Of a DNA stretch of 46,423 bases, positions 1 to 12,828 are shown piece by piece; positions within the stretch are counted from its first letter, which is position 1, and every line of letters starts with the position of its first letter. The notes beneath the pieces were generated by a model that did not search any database, was not told the DNA's origin, and was given only the letters and a program-made list of their open reading frames with translations. Source of the DNA: Knoellia flava TL1 (lineage in GTDB: Bacteria > Actinomycetota > Actinomycetes > Actinomycetales > Dermatophilaceae); the NCBI RefSeq assembly GCF_000768675.1, contig NZ_AVPI01000003.1:1-46423 (forward strand). The letters are read 5' to 3'. The position numbers were made by a program, and so were the translations under genes.

Positions 1-105
1 TACCCGCGGCCACACTTGGGCGTCAAACCCGGCCTTCCGACCGATTCGACCGCACTTGGATCTTCGCGGGGCGCCTACCGTAGCAGCCTCTCGGCCGCGT
101 TCCAA
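1..105 (-). promoter_or_regulatory. Possible tandem strong promoters reading off the left edge
   Basis: Read on the minus strand, a TTGGAA box (100-105) stands 17 nt from TACGGT (77-82). A TTGACG box (21-26) follows, whose -10 would fall at the window edge, where GTA is visible. Two close sigma70-like promoters downstream of tyrS look like an rRNA operon promoter array, but no rRNA sequence is inside the window, so that identity is inference. Confidence 0.4.
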
Positions 106-400
106 ACCCGCTTCTCAGCAGGTCCGTCACGGTGGGTCACTCCCAACTCTCGCACACCCGGGGGCATGCTCCGTCCGGCACTCTTGCGAGGACCGAAGTC
201 GTTGGGGTCAGCACCAGGGACCGGCCTACGTCGTGCCGGCCGTGAGGCCTGCACCGTGGTGTCCGTTCCTCCCTCTCGGGCTGACGTCGAGAACAGTAGA
301 CGACGTTCTCGCGCATCTCCAAATCGGCCTCGGGCTGCGCCTCCAGACCTCGCCCGGAGCGCCGCGAACGGCACATCCGAGAGCCCGCGACCAGAAGCGC
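106..400. other. Non-coding region downstream of tyrS
   Basis: I see no convincing gene here; the open frames lack actinobacterial codon character and family resemblance. A short inverted repeat, CGAGAAC (288-294) and GTTCTCG (305-311) around a 10-nt loop, could be a weak terminator for tyrS or part of a leader. The G+C content looks somewhat lower than in neighbouring genes, as expected for a regulatory stretch. Confidence 0.5.
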
Positions 401-1660
401 TCAGGGTCGCCGGCCGGCAGCCATCGACTTGCGCCCACGCCGCAGGATCGCCACGGAACCGTGGAGGAAGTGCTCCTCGGACAGCGTGAACTCGGGGTCG
501 GTGACCTTCTCCCCGTTGACCGACGCTCCCCCGTCGCCGATGGCCCGGCGTGCCGCGTTGCGCGACTCGACGAGACCGACGGCCACGAGCGCGTCCGTCA
601 TCGACATCCCCGGGGACACCTCTCCCCCGGGCAGCTCCGCCGTCGCGTCCCCGAGAGTGCGCGCGTCGAGGGCCGCGAGGTCGCCCTTGCCGAAGAGCGC
701 CTCGGACGCGGCCTGCACGGAGGCCGTGGCCTCGGCCCCGTGCACGAGGGTCGTGACGTCGGCGGCCAGGGTGCGCTGCGCGGCCCGCCGGAACGGCTCC
801 TCGGCGACCTGCCGCTCGAGCTCGGCGACCTCGTCCTGCGTGCGGTCGGTGAAGATCCGCAGCAGCTTGACGACCGAGGCGTCCTCGACGTTGAGCCAGT
901 ACTGGTAGAAGGCGTAGGGGCTCGTCATGTCGGCCGAGAGCCAGACGGCGTTCCCCTCGCTCTTGCCGAACTTGTTGCCGGCGGCGTCGGTGACCAGCGG
1001 TGTCGTCAGCAGGTGCACCGACTCCGCCTCCACCTTGTGGATGAGGTCCGAGCCGGCCGTGAGGTTGCCCCACTGGTCCTGCCCACCGGTCTGGAGCGTG
1101 CACCCGTGCGTGCGGTAGAGCTCGAGGAAGTCGAGGCCCTGGAGGATCTGGTAGCTGAACTCCGTGTAGGAGATGCCCTCGTCGGAGTTGAGCCGCGCGG
1201 CGACCGCGTCCTTGCGGACCATCTGGTTGACGCGGAAGTGCTTGCCGATGTCGCGCAGGAAGTCGAGCGCCGACATCGGCGCCGTCCAGTCGAGGTTGTT
1301 GACCATCGTCGCGGCGTTGTCGCCCTCGAAGTCGAGGAAGGGCTGCACCTGCTGCTGGATGCGGGCGACCCACTCGGCCGTCTGCTCCTTGGTCTTGAGC
1401 ACGCGCTCCGAGCTGGGCCGGGGGTCTCCGATGAGTCCCGTCGACCCGCCGACGAGGCAGATGACCCGGTGGCCGGCGCGCTGGAGGTGGCGCAGCACGA
1501 TGAGCTGGACGAGGTTGCCGAAGTGGAGCGAGGGAGCCGTGGGGTCGAAGCCGCAGTAGGCGGTGATCGGGCCACTCGTGAGGGCCTCGCGCAGGGCCTG
1601 CTCGTCGGTCGTCTGCGCCACGAGGCCGCGCCACTGGAGTTCGGCAAGGATGTCGTTCAC
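401..1660 (-). CDS. tyrS: Tyrosyl-tRNA synthetase
   Basis: Charges tRNA-Tyr with tyrosine in the cytoplasm. The 419-residue length is normal for the bacterial TyrRS family. The class I signatures are both present: HFGN (residues 46-49, the HIGH motif) and KFGKS (230-234, the KMSKS motif). The tyrosine pocket segment TAYCGFDPTAPSLH and TGGQDQWGN are intact. A C-terminal S4-type RNA-binding domain follows, containing SRNAARRAIGDGGASVNG. The start is GTG at 1660. CAGGCT lies seven bases upstream and may be the -10 of a leaderless transcript. The gene is divergent from the phosphotransferase gene at 1726, sharing a 65-bp promoter interval. Single-gene unit as far as the window shows. Confidence 0.97.
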   Translation of the reverse strand: MNDILAELQWRGLVAQTTDEQALREALTSGPITAYCGFDPTAPSLHFGNLVQLIVLRHLQRAGHRVICLVGGSTGLIGDPRPSSERVLKTKEQTAEWVARIQQQVQPFLDFEGDNAATMVNNLDWTAPMSALDFLRDIGKHFRVNQMVRKDAVAARLNSDEGISYTEFSYQILQGLDFLELYRTHGCTLQTGGQDQWGNLTAGSDLIHKVEAESVHLLTTPLVTDAAGNKFGKSEGNAVWLSADMTSPYAFYQYWLNVEDASVVKLLRIFTDRTQDEVAELERQVAEEPFRRAAQRTLAADVTTLVHGAEATASVQAASEALFGKGDLAALDARTLGDATAELPGGEVSPGMSMTDALVAVGLVESRNAARRAIGDGGASVNGEKVTDPEFTLSEEHFLHGSVAILRRGRKSMAAGRRP

Positions 1661-1725
1661 GGGCGAAAGCCTGCCACGGGGAACTCGGTGGACGGTGCAG
1701 CACGTCGCCCTGTGGGATATGGCGC

Positions 1726-2646
1726 ATGCCTGCTCTCTTCGACGGCGAGACCCCGGTGACGGACGACCTCGTGCGCTCCCTCGTCGACGACCAGTGCCCC
1801 CGCTGGCGACACCTGCCGCTGCGTGCCATGACGACGTCGGGCACCGAGCACATCACCTACCGGCTCGGCGATGAGCTGCTCGTCCGGATCCCTCGCAACG
1901 CCGATGCCGAGACCGGGCTGCGCAAGGAGCTCGACTGGCTCCCGCGGCTGCACGGGCGCCTCCCCCTCGACATCCCCGTGGTCGAGCACGTCGGCGAGCC
2001 CCGCGAGGACAACCCGCACGCGTGGAGCGTCAACCGCTGGATCGAGGGCGAGGACGTGGCCGGACGGGTCCTCGCGGGCGACGTCCCCCTCGCCTGGGCG
2101 GACACGCTGGCCGAGACGATCGCGGCCCTGCGCGACGTCGACCTCGAGGCGCTCCCACCCGCGGAGTGGCCGGTCGGCTCTCGGGGCGGTCACCTCAGCG
2201 AGCGGGCTGAGGGTCTCGACGACTCCGACGACGCCGTCTCCGGACCTCTCGACTCCTCGCACATCCGCCACGTCGTCGACGACGCCCTCGCCGCCGGCGC
2301 CCCGGACGACCGGCGGGTCCTCCTGCACGCCGACCTCATCCCGGGCAACCTCGTCGCCCGGGGCAACCACCTCGTCGGGTTGCTCGACTTCGGGACTCTC
2401 ACGACCGGCTACGCCGCCACCGACCTCACCCCGGCCTGGTGGGTGCTCGACACGACGGGACGCCAGCGCTTCCGCGACCTGCTCGACGTCGACGACGTCG
2501 CCTGGGCGTGGGGCCGCGCGTGCGCCGCCATCCAGGGCTGCTTCGCGCACTGGATCTACGCACCCCGGGGGCACGGTCTCGCCCCGCTCGGGGCCCGCGC
2601 CGTCGCCGAGGTCCTCGAGGACTGGGAGACTGCGGCGCATGGGTGA
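1726..2646 (+). CDS. Aminoglycoside phosphotransferase (APH)-family kinase
   Basis: A 306-residue cytoplasmic kinase-fold protein. The catalytic loop HADLIPGN (201-208, the HxDxxxxN brenner motif) and the metal-binding DFG (221-223) are intact. The N-terminal lobe contains the nucleotide-binding strand LLVRIPRN and a conserved Glu in RKELDW. Family members phosphorylate small molecules such as aminoglycosides, choline, fructosamine or homoserine; the substrate cannot be told here, and antibiotic resistance should not be assumed. Its stop overlaps the start of the downstream deaminase by 8 nt, so the two are probably translated together, which hints at a nucleoside or sugar substrate but does not prove it. 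No clear Shine-Dalgarno is visible before the ATG. Confidence 0.85.
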   Translation: MPALFDGETPVTDDLVRSLVDDQCPRWRHLPLRAMTTSGTEHITYRLGDELLVRIPRNADAETGLRKELDWLPRLHGRLPLDIPVVEHVGEPREDNPHAWSVNRWIEGEDVAGRVLAGDVPLAWADTLAETIAALRDVDLEALPPAEWPVGSRGGHLSERAEGLDDSDDAVSGPLDSSHIRHVVDDALAAGAPDDRRVLLHADLIPGNLVARGNHLVGLLDFGTLTTGYAATDLTPAWWVLDTTGRQRFRDLLDVDDVAWAWGRACAAIQGCFAHWIYAPRGHGLAPLGARAVAEVLEDWETAAHG

Positions 2647-3632
2647 GCGGACGGCATACGAGGGATTCATCGCAGGGCTGCCGAAGGCAGAGCTGCACGT
2701 GCACCACGTGGGGTCCGCGCTCCCAGAGACCGTCGCGCGCCTGGCGCAGCGGCACCCGGACTCCGGTGTGCCACAGGACATCGAGGCGCTGCGCGACTTC
2801 TACACGTTCTCGGACTTCGACCACTTCATCGACGTCTACCTCGCCGTCGTCTCGCTGCTGCGCACGCCCGAGGACATCCACCTGCTCACCTACGAGGTCG
2901 CCGAAGGCCTTGCGGCACAGCGGGTTCGCTACGCCGAGCTGACGATGACACCCTTCACGAGCGTGCGCATGGGCATCCCGATCGAGGCCTACACCGAGGC
3001 GATCGAGGACGCGCGCCGCGCCGCCGAGCGCGACCACGGGATCGTCCTGCGCTGGATCTACGACATCCCCGGCGAGGCCGGCCTCGCCTCCGCCGACGCG
3101 ACGCTCTCGTATGCCGTGGAGCACGGTCCCGAGACCCTGCTCGGCTTCGGCCTCGGCGGCCCGGAGGTGCCGCGGCCGCAGTTCCGCGAGCACTTCGAGC
3201 GCGCCCGCGCCGCCGGGCTCCGCCCGGTCCCCCACGCCGGTGAGTCGACCGACGCACAGTCGGTCTGGGACGCCCTCGACGCGCTCGGCGCCGAGCGCAT
3301 CGGCCACGGCATCCGCTCCATCGACGACCCGCGGCTCGTCGAGCGCCTCGTCGCCGAGCGCATCCCGCTGGAGGTCTGCCCGACGTCCAACATCGCCACC
3401 CGGTGCGTCGAGGGCCTCGAGGACCACCCGCTGCGCGCGCTGCGCGACGCCGGCGTCGTCGTCACCGTCAACAGCGACGACCCGCCGATGTTCGGGACCA
3501 CGCTCAACGACGAGTACGCCATCGCCGCCGACCTGCTCGACCTCGACGAGCCCGGCCTGGCCGAGCTCGCGGCGACCGCGGTCGACGTGAGCTTCGCCCC
3601 CGAGGACGTCAAGCGCCGCGTGAAGGACGAGA

Positions 3633-3655
<23 letters not shown>
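2639..3655 (+). CDS. add: Adenosine deaminase-family protein
   Basis: A 338-residue amidohydrolase-fold deaminase. Zinc ligands and catalytic residues are visible: HVH (20-22) in place of the usual HLH, HAGE (199-202) with the catalytic Glu, the RIGHG segment, and NSDDP (about 278-282). The wording of the N-terminus (LPKAELHVHHVGS) and of the GFGLGGPE segment resembles the Streptomyces subgroup that includes aminodeoxyfutalosine deaminase. The substrate may therefore be adenosine or a 5'-modified adenosine such as aminofutalosine. The ATG overlaps the preceding kinase gene by 8 nt. The 3' end overlaps the convergent glycosylase gene by 23 bp, so transcription from both sides collides there. 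It carries two copies of the GTATGCCG motif (2653 and 3109). Confidence 0.85.
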
Positions 3656-6176
<2,521 letters not shown>

Positions 6177-6180
<4 letters not shown>

Positions 6181-7129
6181 CGTCGCTCCCCTCCGCTCTT
6201 CTCCAGGAGCCACGAGAGTACGGCCTTCTGTGCGTGGAGCCGGTTCTCGGACTCGTCCCAGACGACCGACTGGGGGCCGTCGATGACGGCGGCGTCGACC
6301 TCGAACCCGCGGTAGGCCGGCAGGCAGTGGAGGAAGACCGCGTCGGGCTTGGCCTGCGCCATGAGCTCGGCGCTCACGGCGTAGCGGGCGAACGGGCTCG
6401 CCGAGCCCTGGCGCGACTTCTTCTCCTTCTCGAAGCCCATCGAGACCCACGTGTCGGTGGCCACGACGTCGGCCCCCGTCACGGCCTCGACGGGGTCCTC
6501 GACGATCGTCACCGACCCGCCGGTCGTGGCCGCGATCTCCTGTGCGCGGGCCAGGAGCGGCGGCGACGGCTGGTAGCCCGCGGGCGTGCCGATGCGGACG
6601 TGCAGCCCGGCGGTGGCGCCGCCGAGGAGGTAGCTGTGGCTCATGTTGTTGGCGCCGTCGCCGACGTAGGCGAAGGTGAGCCCGGCCAGCGTGCCCTTGT
6701 GCTCCTTGATCGTGAGGAGGTCGGCGAGGACCTGGCACGGGTGGAACTCGTCGGTGAGGGCGTTGACGACGGGCACGCTCGAGTGGGCGGCCATCTCCTC
6801 GATCCGCTCCTGGCCGTAGGTCCGCCACACGATCACCTTGGCCTCGCGCGTGAGGACGCGGGCGACGTCGGCGATCGACTCGCGCACGCCGACCTGGGCG
6901 AGCTTGCCGTCGATGACGAGCGGGAACCCGCCGAGGTGCGCGATCGCCGCGGCGAAGGACACCTGGGTGCGCAGCGTCTGCTTGTCGAAGAGCACCGCGA
7001 CGACCTCGGGCCCTTCGAGGCACCGGTCGCTGAACGGGCGTGCCTTGATCGACGCTGCACGCTCGAGGATCTCGGCCTGCTCGGCGGGGGTGACGTCGTC
7101 GTCGCGGAGGAAGTGCCTCGGGGTGGCGG

Positions 7130-7133
<4 letters not shown>
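6177..7133 (-). CDS. argF: Ornithine carbamoyltransferase with an atypical phosphate loop
   Basis: Transfers the carbamoyl group to ornithine to give citrulline. It has 318 residues. Recognisable family elements are the HFLRDDD start, WRTYGQ, the [12 protein letters not shown] motif, [20 protein letters not shown] and HCLPAYRG. The loop that normally reads STRTR and binds carbamoyl phosphate reads TLRTQ here ([12 protein letters not shown]). The Arg-Thr pair is kept, but the first Ser, the Thr and the last Arg are replaced. I believe related actinobacteria carry similar variants, so the enzyme is probably active. The ATG overlaps argD in an ATGA and the stop overlaps argR in a GTGA. Confidence 0.95.
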
Positions 7134-8367
<1,234 letters not shown>

Positions 8368-8371
<4 letters not shown>

Positions 8372-9255
8372 GGTGCGTCCTCCTCGATGAGGGTGCCGAT
8401 GCCCTCGGAGGTGAAGACCTCGAGGAGCAGCGAGTGGGGTTCGCGGCCGTCGATGACGTGCGCCTGCGGCACGCCGTCCTCGACCGCGCGGATGCAGGCC
8501 TCGAGCTTGGGGATCATCCCGGCGTCGACCTCGCCGAGCAGCTCGCGTGCACGGCTCAGGGGCAGGGTGGAGAGGAGCGAGGACCGGTCGGGCCACGCGG
8601 CATACACGCCTTCGACGTCGGTGAGGACGACGAGCTTGCGTGCGCCGAGGGCGGCGGCGAGCGCCGCGGCGGCGGTGTCGGCGTTGACGTTGAGCACCTG
8701 GCCCTCGTGGTCGAGGTCCGGAGCGACCGTCGACACCACAGGGATGCGGCCCGCGTCGAGCAGGTCGACGACCGCCTGCGTGTTGACCGACACGACGTCG
8801 CCGACGAGCCCGAGGTCCTCCTCGACGCCGTCGACGACGACCCCCTTGCGACGTGCGCCGAAGAGGGCCCCGTCCTCGCCGGAGAGCCCCACCGCGAGCG
8901 GGCCGTGCTGGTTGAGCAGGCCGACGAGCTCGCGCCCGACCTGGCCGGTGAGCACCATCCGCACGACGTCCATGACCTCGGGCGTCGTCACCCGCAGGCC
9001 CGCCTTGAACTCGCTCTCGAGCCCGAGCCGGTCGAGCATCGCCTTGATCTGCGGACCGCCGCCGTGGACGACGACCGGTCGCAGGCCGGCATACCGGAGG
9101 AAGGCGACGTCCTGCGCGAAGGCGAGCTTGAGGTCGTCGTCGACCATCGCGTTGCCGCCGTACTTGACGACGACGAGGGCGCCGCGGAAGCGCTCGAGCC
9201 ACGGAAGCGCCTCGACGAGGGTGCTCGCCTTGAGCCGGGTCAGGTCGTCGGTCAC
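8368..9255 (-). CDS. argB: Acetylglutamate kinase
   Basis: Phosphorylates N-acetylglutamate; usually the arginine-inhibited control point when argJ recycles acetyl groups. The 295-residue product has the amino-acid-kinase motifs [18 protein letters not shown] and the [17 protein letters not shown] segment. An N-terminal helix ([19 protein letters not shown]) resembles the one that makes hexameric, arginine-sensitive enzymes, so feedback inhibition is likely. GTG at 9255 is 8 nt after the argJ stop, with GAGGA from that stop region acting as ribosome-binding site. Two GTATGCCG copies lie within it, each placing a TAT Tyr codon before GCC. Confidence 0.96.
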
Positions 9256-9263
9256 GTCGGTCC

Positions 9264-10415
9264 TCACGTGCTGTAGGCGGAGTTCTCGTGGACGTAGTCG
9301 TGGGTGAGGTCGTTGGTCCACACGGTCGCGGTGGCGTCGCCGGCGTGGAGGTCGACCACGACCCTGACCTCGCGCGGGCCGAGGTCGACGAGGTCGCGGT
9401 CGTCGCCGACCCCCGCCGACCGGCACACCTGGACGCCGTTGATGGCGACGTCGAGCGTCGTGGGGTCGAAGGCCGCCTGCGTCGTGCCGACCGCGGCGAG
9501 CACCCGGCCCCAGTTGGGGTCTCCGCCGAAGACCGCGGCCTTGAAGAGGTTGCTTCGGGTCACCGAGCGGGCGACCTCGACGGCGTCCGCCTCGGTGGCG
9601 GCCGAGCGCACCTCGACCGCGATGTCGTGGCTCGCACCCTCGGCGTCGGCGACGAGCTGGCGGGCGAGCGAGGCGCAGACCTCGGTCACCGCGGCGGTGA
9701 GGGCGTCGGCGTCGACCGGCACCCCCGAAGCGCCGGAGGCCATGAGGACGACGGTGTCGTTGGTCGACATGCAGCCGTCGGAGTCGACCCGGTCGAAGGT
9801 CGTCGACGTGGCCGCCCGCAGCGCGGCGTCGAGCGTCGCCGCGTCCGTGACCGCGTCGGTCGTGACGACGCAGAGCATCGTCGCGAGCCCCGGCGCGAGC
9901 ATCCCGGCGCCCTTGGCCATGCCGCCGACGGACCACCCGTCGCGCGTGACCGACGCCTGCTTGGGCACGGAGTCGGTCGTCATGATCGCGCGCGCCGCGG
10001 CCTCGCCGCCCTCACGCCCGAGCCCCTCCGCCGTGAGCCCGATGCCGGCCTCGATGCGGTCCATCGGGAGGTACTCGCCGATGAGCCCGGTCGAGCAGAC
10101 GACGACGTCGAGGGCGCTGCACCCGAGGGTGTCGGCGACGAGCTCGGCAGTGCGGTGGGTGTCCTGGAAGCCACGGGCGCCGGTGCACGCGTTGGCGCCT
10201 CCCGAGTTGAGGAAGACCGCGTCGGCGCGCCCGTCCTGCACGGCCTGCCGCGACCACGTCACCGGCGCCGCCTCGACGCGGTTGGACGTGAAGACGGCGG
10301 CGACGTGGTGGTCGGGTCCGTCGTTGACGACGAGGGCGACGTCGGATGACCCGGACGCCTTGAGCCCGGCGGTCGCCCCCGATGCCCGGAAGCCCTGTGC
10401 CACAGTGACGCTCAC
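9264..10415 (-). CDS. argJ: Ornithine acetyltransferase / N-acetylglutamate synthase
   Basis: Transfers acetyl from acetylornithine to glutamate, recycling the acetyl group. The 383-residue precursor should cleave itself into two chains at the Ala-Thr bond in [10 protein letters not shown], where the Thr becomes the nucleophile; the preceding KGAGM is conserved. Other landmarks are [37 protein letters not shown] and [11 protein letters not shown] at 10415 overlaps the upstream ACT_7 gene in GTGA. Whether it is also able to make acetylglutamate from acetyl-CoA is not decidable from sequence; the presence of argJ explains the absence of argE and argA nearby. Confidence 0.96.
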   Translation of the reverse strand: MSVTVAQGFRASGATAGLKASGSSDVALVVNDGPDHHVAAVFTSNRVEAAPVTWSRQAVQDGRADAVFLNSGGANACTGARGFQDTHRTAELVADTLGCSALDVVVCSTGLIGEYLPMDRIEAGIGLTAEGLGREGGEAAARAIMTTDSVPKQASVTRDGWSVGGMAKGAGMLAPGLATMLCVVTTDAVTDAATLDAALRAATSTTFDRVDSDGCMSTNDTVVLMASGASGVPVDADALTAAVTEVCASLARQLVADAEGASHDIAVEVRSAATEADAVEVARSVTRSNLFKAAVFGGDPNWGRVLAAVGTTQAAFDPTTLDVAINGVQVCRSAGVGDDRDLVDLGPREVRVVVDLHAGDATATVWTNDLTHDYVHENSAYST

Positions 10416-10828
10416 GCGTCGGTCCGTCCGGTGAGGACCGTCGGGGTGACGATGAGCCCGGCCTTGCGCCACGCCTCGGACGCCGTCGCGATGTGCTGCT
10501 CCGGCACGAGCACCCAGTCGGTGTCGAAGGTCGACATCGCGAGCACGCTGATGCCCGCCGACACGAGCGGCGCGAGGATCTCGGCCATGACGCCGACGGC
10601 GTCGAACGCGAGTGGACCGGCGACCTCGACCCCGCGGAACGGGCCCTCGGTGAGGACGCCGTCGGGCACGAGCTCGGCGAGCCCGACGACCGACGTCTCC
10701 TGGGGCGTGCGGCTCAGGGACGCGAACGGCCCTTGGGTCCAGTCCCACGACACGTCGGCCCCGGCGTCGAGGCGGGCCACGGCGAGCGGCTCGGGATGGG
10801 TCATGAGGTGCAGTGGCATGGCGCTCAC
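10412..10828 (-). CDS. ACT_7 (CASTOR-like) domain protein in the arginine operon
   Basis: A 138-residue soluble protein not belonging to any classical arginine enzyme. Its second half matches the ACT_7 family: [13 protein letters not shown], then [40 protein letters not shown] and VLVPEQ. This is the family to which the mammalian arginine sensor CASTOR1 belongs, and ACT domains typically bind amino acids at a subunit interface. No catalytic domain is attached. It overlaps argC and argJ by GTGA junctions on both sides, so its dose is tied to the pathway. I infer an amino-acid-sensing or enzyme-regulating role; the ligand and partner are unknown. An ATG three codons inside is an alternative start. 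Confidence 0.85.
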   Translation of the reverse strand: MSAMPLHLMTHPEPLAVARLDAGADVSWDWTQGPFASLSRTPQETSVVGLAELVPDGVLTEGPFRGVEVAGPLAFDAVGVMAEILAPLVSAGISVLAMSTFDTDWVLVPEQHIATASEAWRKAGLIVTPTVLTGRTDA

Positions 10829-11868
10829 GGCGCCACCCCCGATCCGAGAAGGCCGGTCGCCTCGGGCAGGCCGGCGGACAGGTTGAGGCACTGGACGGCG
10901 GCGCCGGCCGTGCCCTTGGCGAGGTTGTCGACCGCCGCGACGGCGACGACGCGACCGGCACGCTCGTCGAGCGCGACCTGGACGGTGACGTGGTTGCTCC
11001 CGACGACCGCCGCCGTGGTCGGCCACGCGCCGGGCTCGAGGAGGTGGACGAAGGACTCCCCCTCGTATGCCGTCTGCCACGCCTCCCGGACCGCCTCCGG
11101 GGTCGTGCCGGGGGCCACGCGTGCCGTGCACGTGGCGAGGATGCCCCGCGGCATGGGTGCGAGCGTGGGGGTGAACGAGACGGTGACGGGGGCGCCCGCC
11201 GCGGACGTGAGGTTCTGCTCGATCTCGGGGGTGTGCCGGTGCACCCCGCCGACGCCGTAGGGCGACATCGAGCCCATGACTTCGGACCCGAGCAGGTGCG
11301 GCTTGAGCGCCTTGCCGGCGCCCGAGGTCCCCGAGGCGGCGACGACGACGACGTCGTCGGGCTCGACGACACCGGCGGCGAGACCGGGAGCGAGGGCGAG
11401 CGAGACGGCCGTCGGGTAGCACCCGGGCACGGCGACCCGGTCCGCTCCGGCGAGCGCCGCGCGGGCCTTGGAGCCGCCGGCGAGCGGGAGCTCCGGGAGA
11501 CCGTAGGCCCACGAGCCGGCATACGGGGTGTCGTAGAAGGTGGTCCACGCCTCGGCGTCGCGGAGGCGGAAGTCCGCGGCGCAGTCGATGACCGTCGTGC
11601 CCTCCCCGAGCGCGGCGGCGACGGCCGCCGAGTGGCCGTGCGGCAGCGCGAGGACGACGGCGTCGTGGCCGCCGAGGACCTCGGGCGTCGTGTCGCCGAG
11701 GACGCGGTCGGCGAGCGCGAAGAGGTGGGGGTGGATCGTGCCGAGACGGGCGCCGGCGTTGCCACCGGCCGTGACGGCACCGACCTCGACCTCGGGGTGC
11801 TGCAGCAGCCACCGGAGGACCTCTCCCCCGGCGTACCCGCTCGCACCGGCGACCGCGACTCTCAGCAT
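10825..11868 (-). CDS. argC: N-acetyl-gamma-glutamyl-phosphate reductase
   Basis: NADPH-dependent reduction of acetylglutamyl phosphate; first gene of the arginine operon. A 347-residue product starting [16 protein letters not shown], a Rossmann nucleotide-binding start. The active-site cysteine sits in AVPGCYPTA, and the GSVMGS-like segment and [11 protein letters not shown] are present. I use ATG at 11868 because the family begins right before this strand; ATG at 11874 (MHM) is equally possible. No Shine-Dalgarno is seen, so the mRNA leader is probably very short. Candidate ARG boxes lie immediately upstream and overlap the start region. Confidence 0.95.
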   Translation of the reverse strand: MLRVAVAGASGYAGGEVLRWLLQHPEVEVGAVTAGGNAGARLGTIHPHLFALADRVLGDTTPEVLGGHDAVVLALPHGHSAAVAAALGEGTTVIDCAADFRLRDAEAWTTFYDTPYAGSWAYGLPELPLAGGSKARAALAGADRVAVPGCYPTAVSLALAPGLAAGVVEPDDVVVVAASGTSGAGKALKPHLLGSEVMGSMSPYGVGGVHRHTPEIEQNLTSAAGAPVTVSFTPTLAPMPRGILATCTARVAPGTTPEAVREAWQTAYEGESFVHLLEPGAWPTTAAVVGSNHVTVQVALDERAGRVVAVAAVDNLAKGTAGAAVQCLNLSAGLPEATGLLGSGVAP

Positions 11869-11906
11869 GTGCATAGTCTTGCATGACGTCACAACTGTAT
11901 GCAATT
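11869..11906 (-). promoter_or_regulatory. Candidate ARG-box operator and promoter of the arginine operon
   Basis: An AT-rich patch in front of argC carries three TGCAT-type half-sites on the + strand: TGCAT at 11870-11874 and 11880-11884, and ATGCA at 11899-11903. They form TGCATAGTCTTGCATG and TGTATGCAATT, about the size of two adjoining ArgR boxes. On the minus strand TACAGT could be the -10. ArgR is encoded in the same operon, so autoregulated repression by arginine is the simplest reading. Confidence 0.6.
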
Positions 11907-11997
11907 TCGTTCAGCGCGTATCAGCCTCTCCTCTCCCCTCTCCTCCCCCGTGACGGCGCCGCACCGGGTGGCGCCGACGACCTGAGGGGGAACCACC

Positions 11998-12801
11998 ATG
12001 GCTGGTGTCAACGACGCCATCGGCGCGGCCACGCGCCTGGGCGAGATCGGCTTCGTCGAGTTCACGACGAAGCTCGTGAGCGACGTCTTCGACACGCTCG
12101 TCGCCTCGAACCTGCGGCAGCAGCAGGCGTTCATCGAGCTGCTCCAGGCGACGAGCAAGTCGCTCACGGCCTACGTCAACGAGACCAAGGACGACATCGG
12201 TCCCGGCGAGATCATGCAGCTCCTCACGGCGGTCGCGCCGCGCAACAAGGACACGGTAGCGACGAGCAACAGCCCGACGGCGATCATCGAGGGGGGCAAG
12301 CTGAGCCCGACCGAGGTGGAGACCGTCAACAAGGCGGTGGCGATCACGGACCCGTCGACCGGTGCCGTCGTGTCCGACCCCAAGCCGGCCAAGGCGACGC
12401 TCGACAAGGACGCGGTCGACGCCATCACCGCGGCGGTGGCTCAACGGATCGCCGCGAACAAGTACACGCTGCTCAAGGAGATGGTCAAGCTCGGCATGCT
12501 CCGCCTCGTCGTCACCGACGGCACCATCGAGAGTGGGCTCAACTTCCACTCCTACGGCTCGGACTTCCTGCGCAACAACTCCAGCCGCTACTCGAGCCAG
12601 CAGTTCCAGCTCAAGGCGAACGCGCAGACCGGCAGCATCCTGTCGGCGTGGGTCAAGGCGTCGGCGAGCACCGCCTACACGTCGGTCAACGTCAGCACGA
12701 GCAACACCGCGAGCGGCTCGAGCTCGGGCGTCGACGTCACCATCACCGGCGGCGTGAAGATCAACTTCAAGACCGACTACCTGCCGCTCGACACCCCCTG
12801 A
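11998..12801 (+). CDS. Unknown protein, first gene of a three-gene cassette
   Basis: A 267-residue protein I do not recognise. A helical N-terminus (about 1-65, IGFVEFTTKLVSDVFDTL, rich in Gln afterwards) is followed by a variable middle with Asn, Thr and Lys-rich stretches. A second helical part (about 140-165) leads to a beta-strand block LRLVVTDGTIESGLNF, then a Ser/Thr-rich linker and a final strand VDVTITGGVKINF. No signal peptide, membrane segment or cysteine is apparent. Start supported by a strong purine run (gaggggg) 9 bases before the ATG. It is a distant paralogue of the next gene. The codon mix includes more AAG/AAC than neighbouring genes, and no GTATGCCG copy is present. Function unknown; a scaffold or oligomerising protein is only a guess. 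Confidence 0.75.
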   Translation: MAGVNDAIGAATRLGEIGFVEFTTKLVSDVFDTLVASNLRQQQAFIELLQATSKSLTAYVNETKDDIGPGEIMQLLTAVAPRNKDTVATSNSPTAIIEGGKLSPTEVETVNKAVAITDPSTGAVVSDPKPAKATLDKDAVDAITAAVAQRIAANKYTLLKEMVKLGMLRLVVTDGTIESGLNFHSYGSDFLRNNSSRYSSQQFQLKANAQTGSILSAWVKASASTAYTSVNVSTSNTASGSSSGVDVTITGGVKINFKTDYLPLDTP

Positions 12802-12828
12802 CGCCCGATCCCGAACGGAGCCAGAGCC

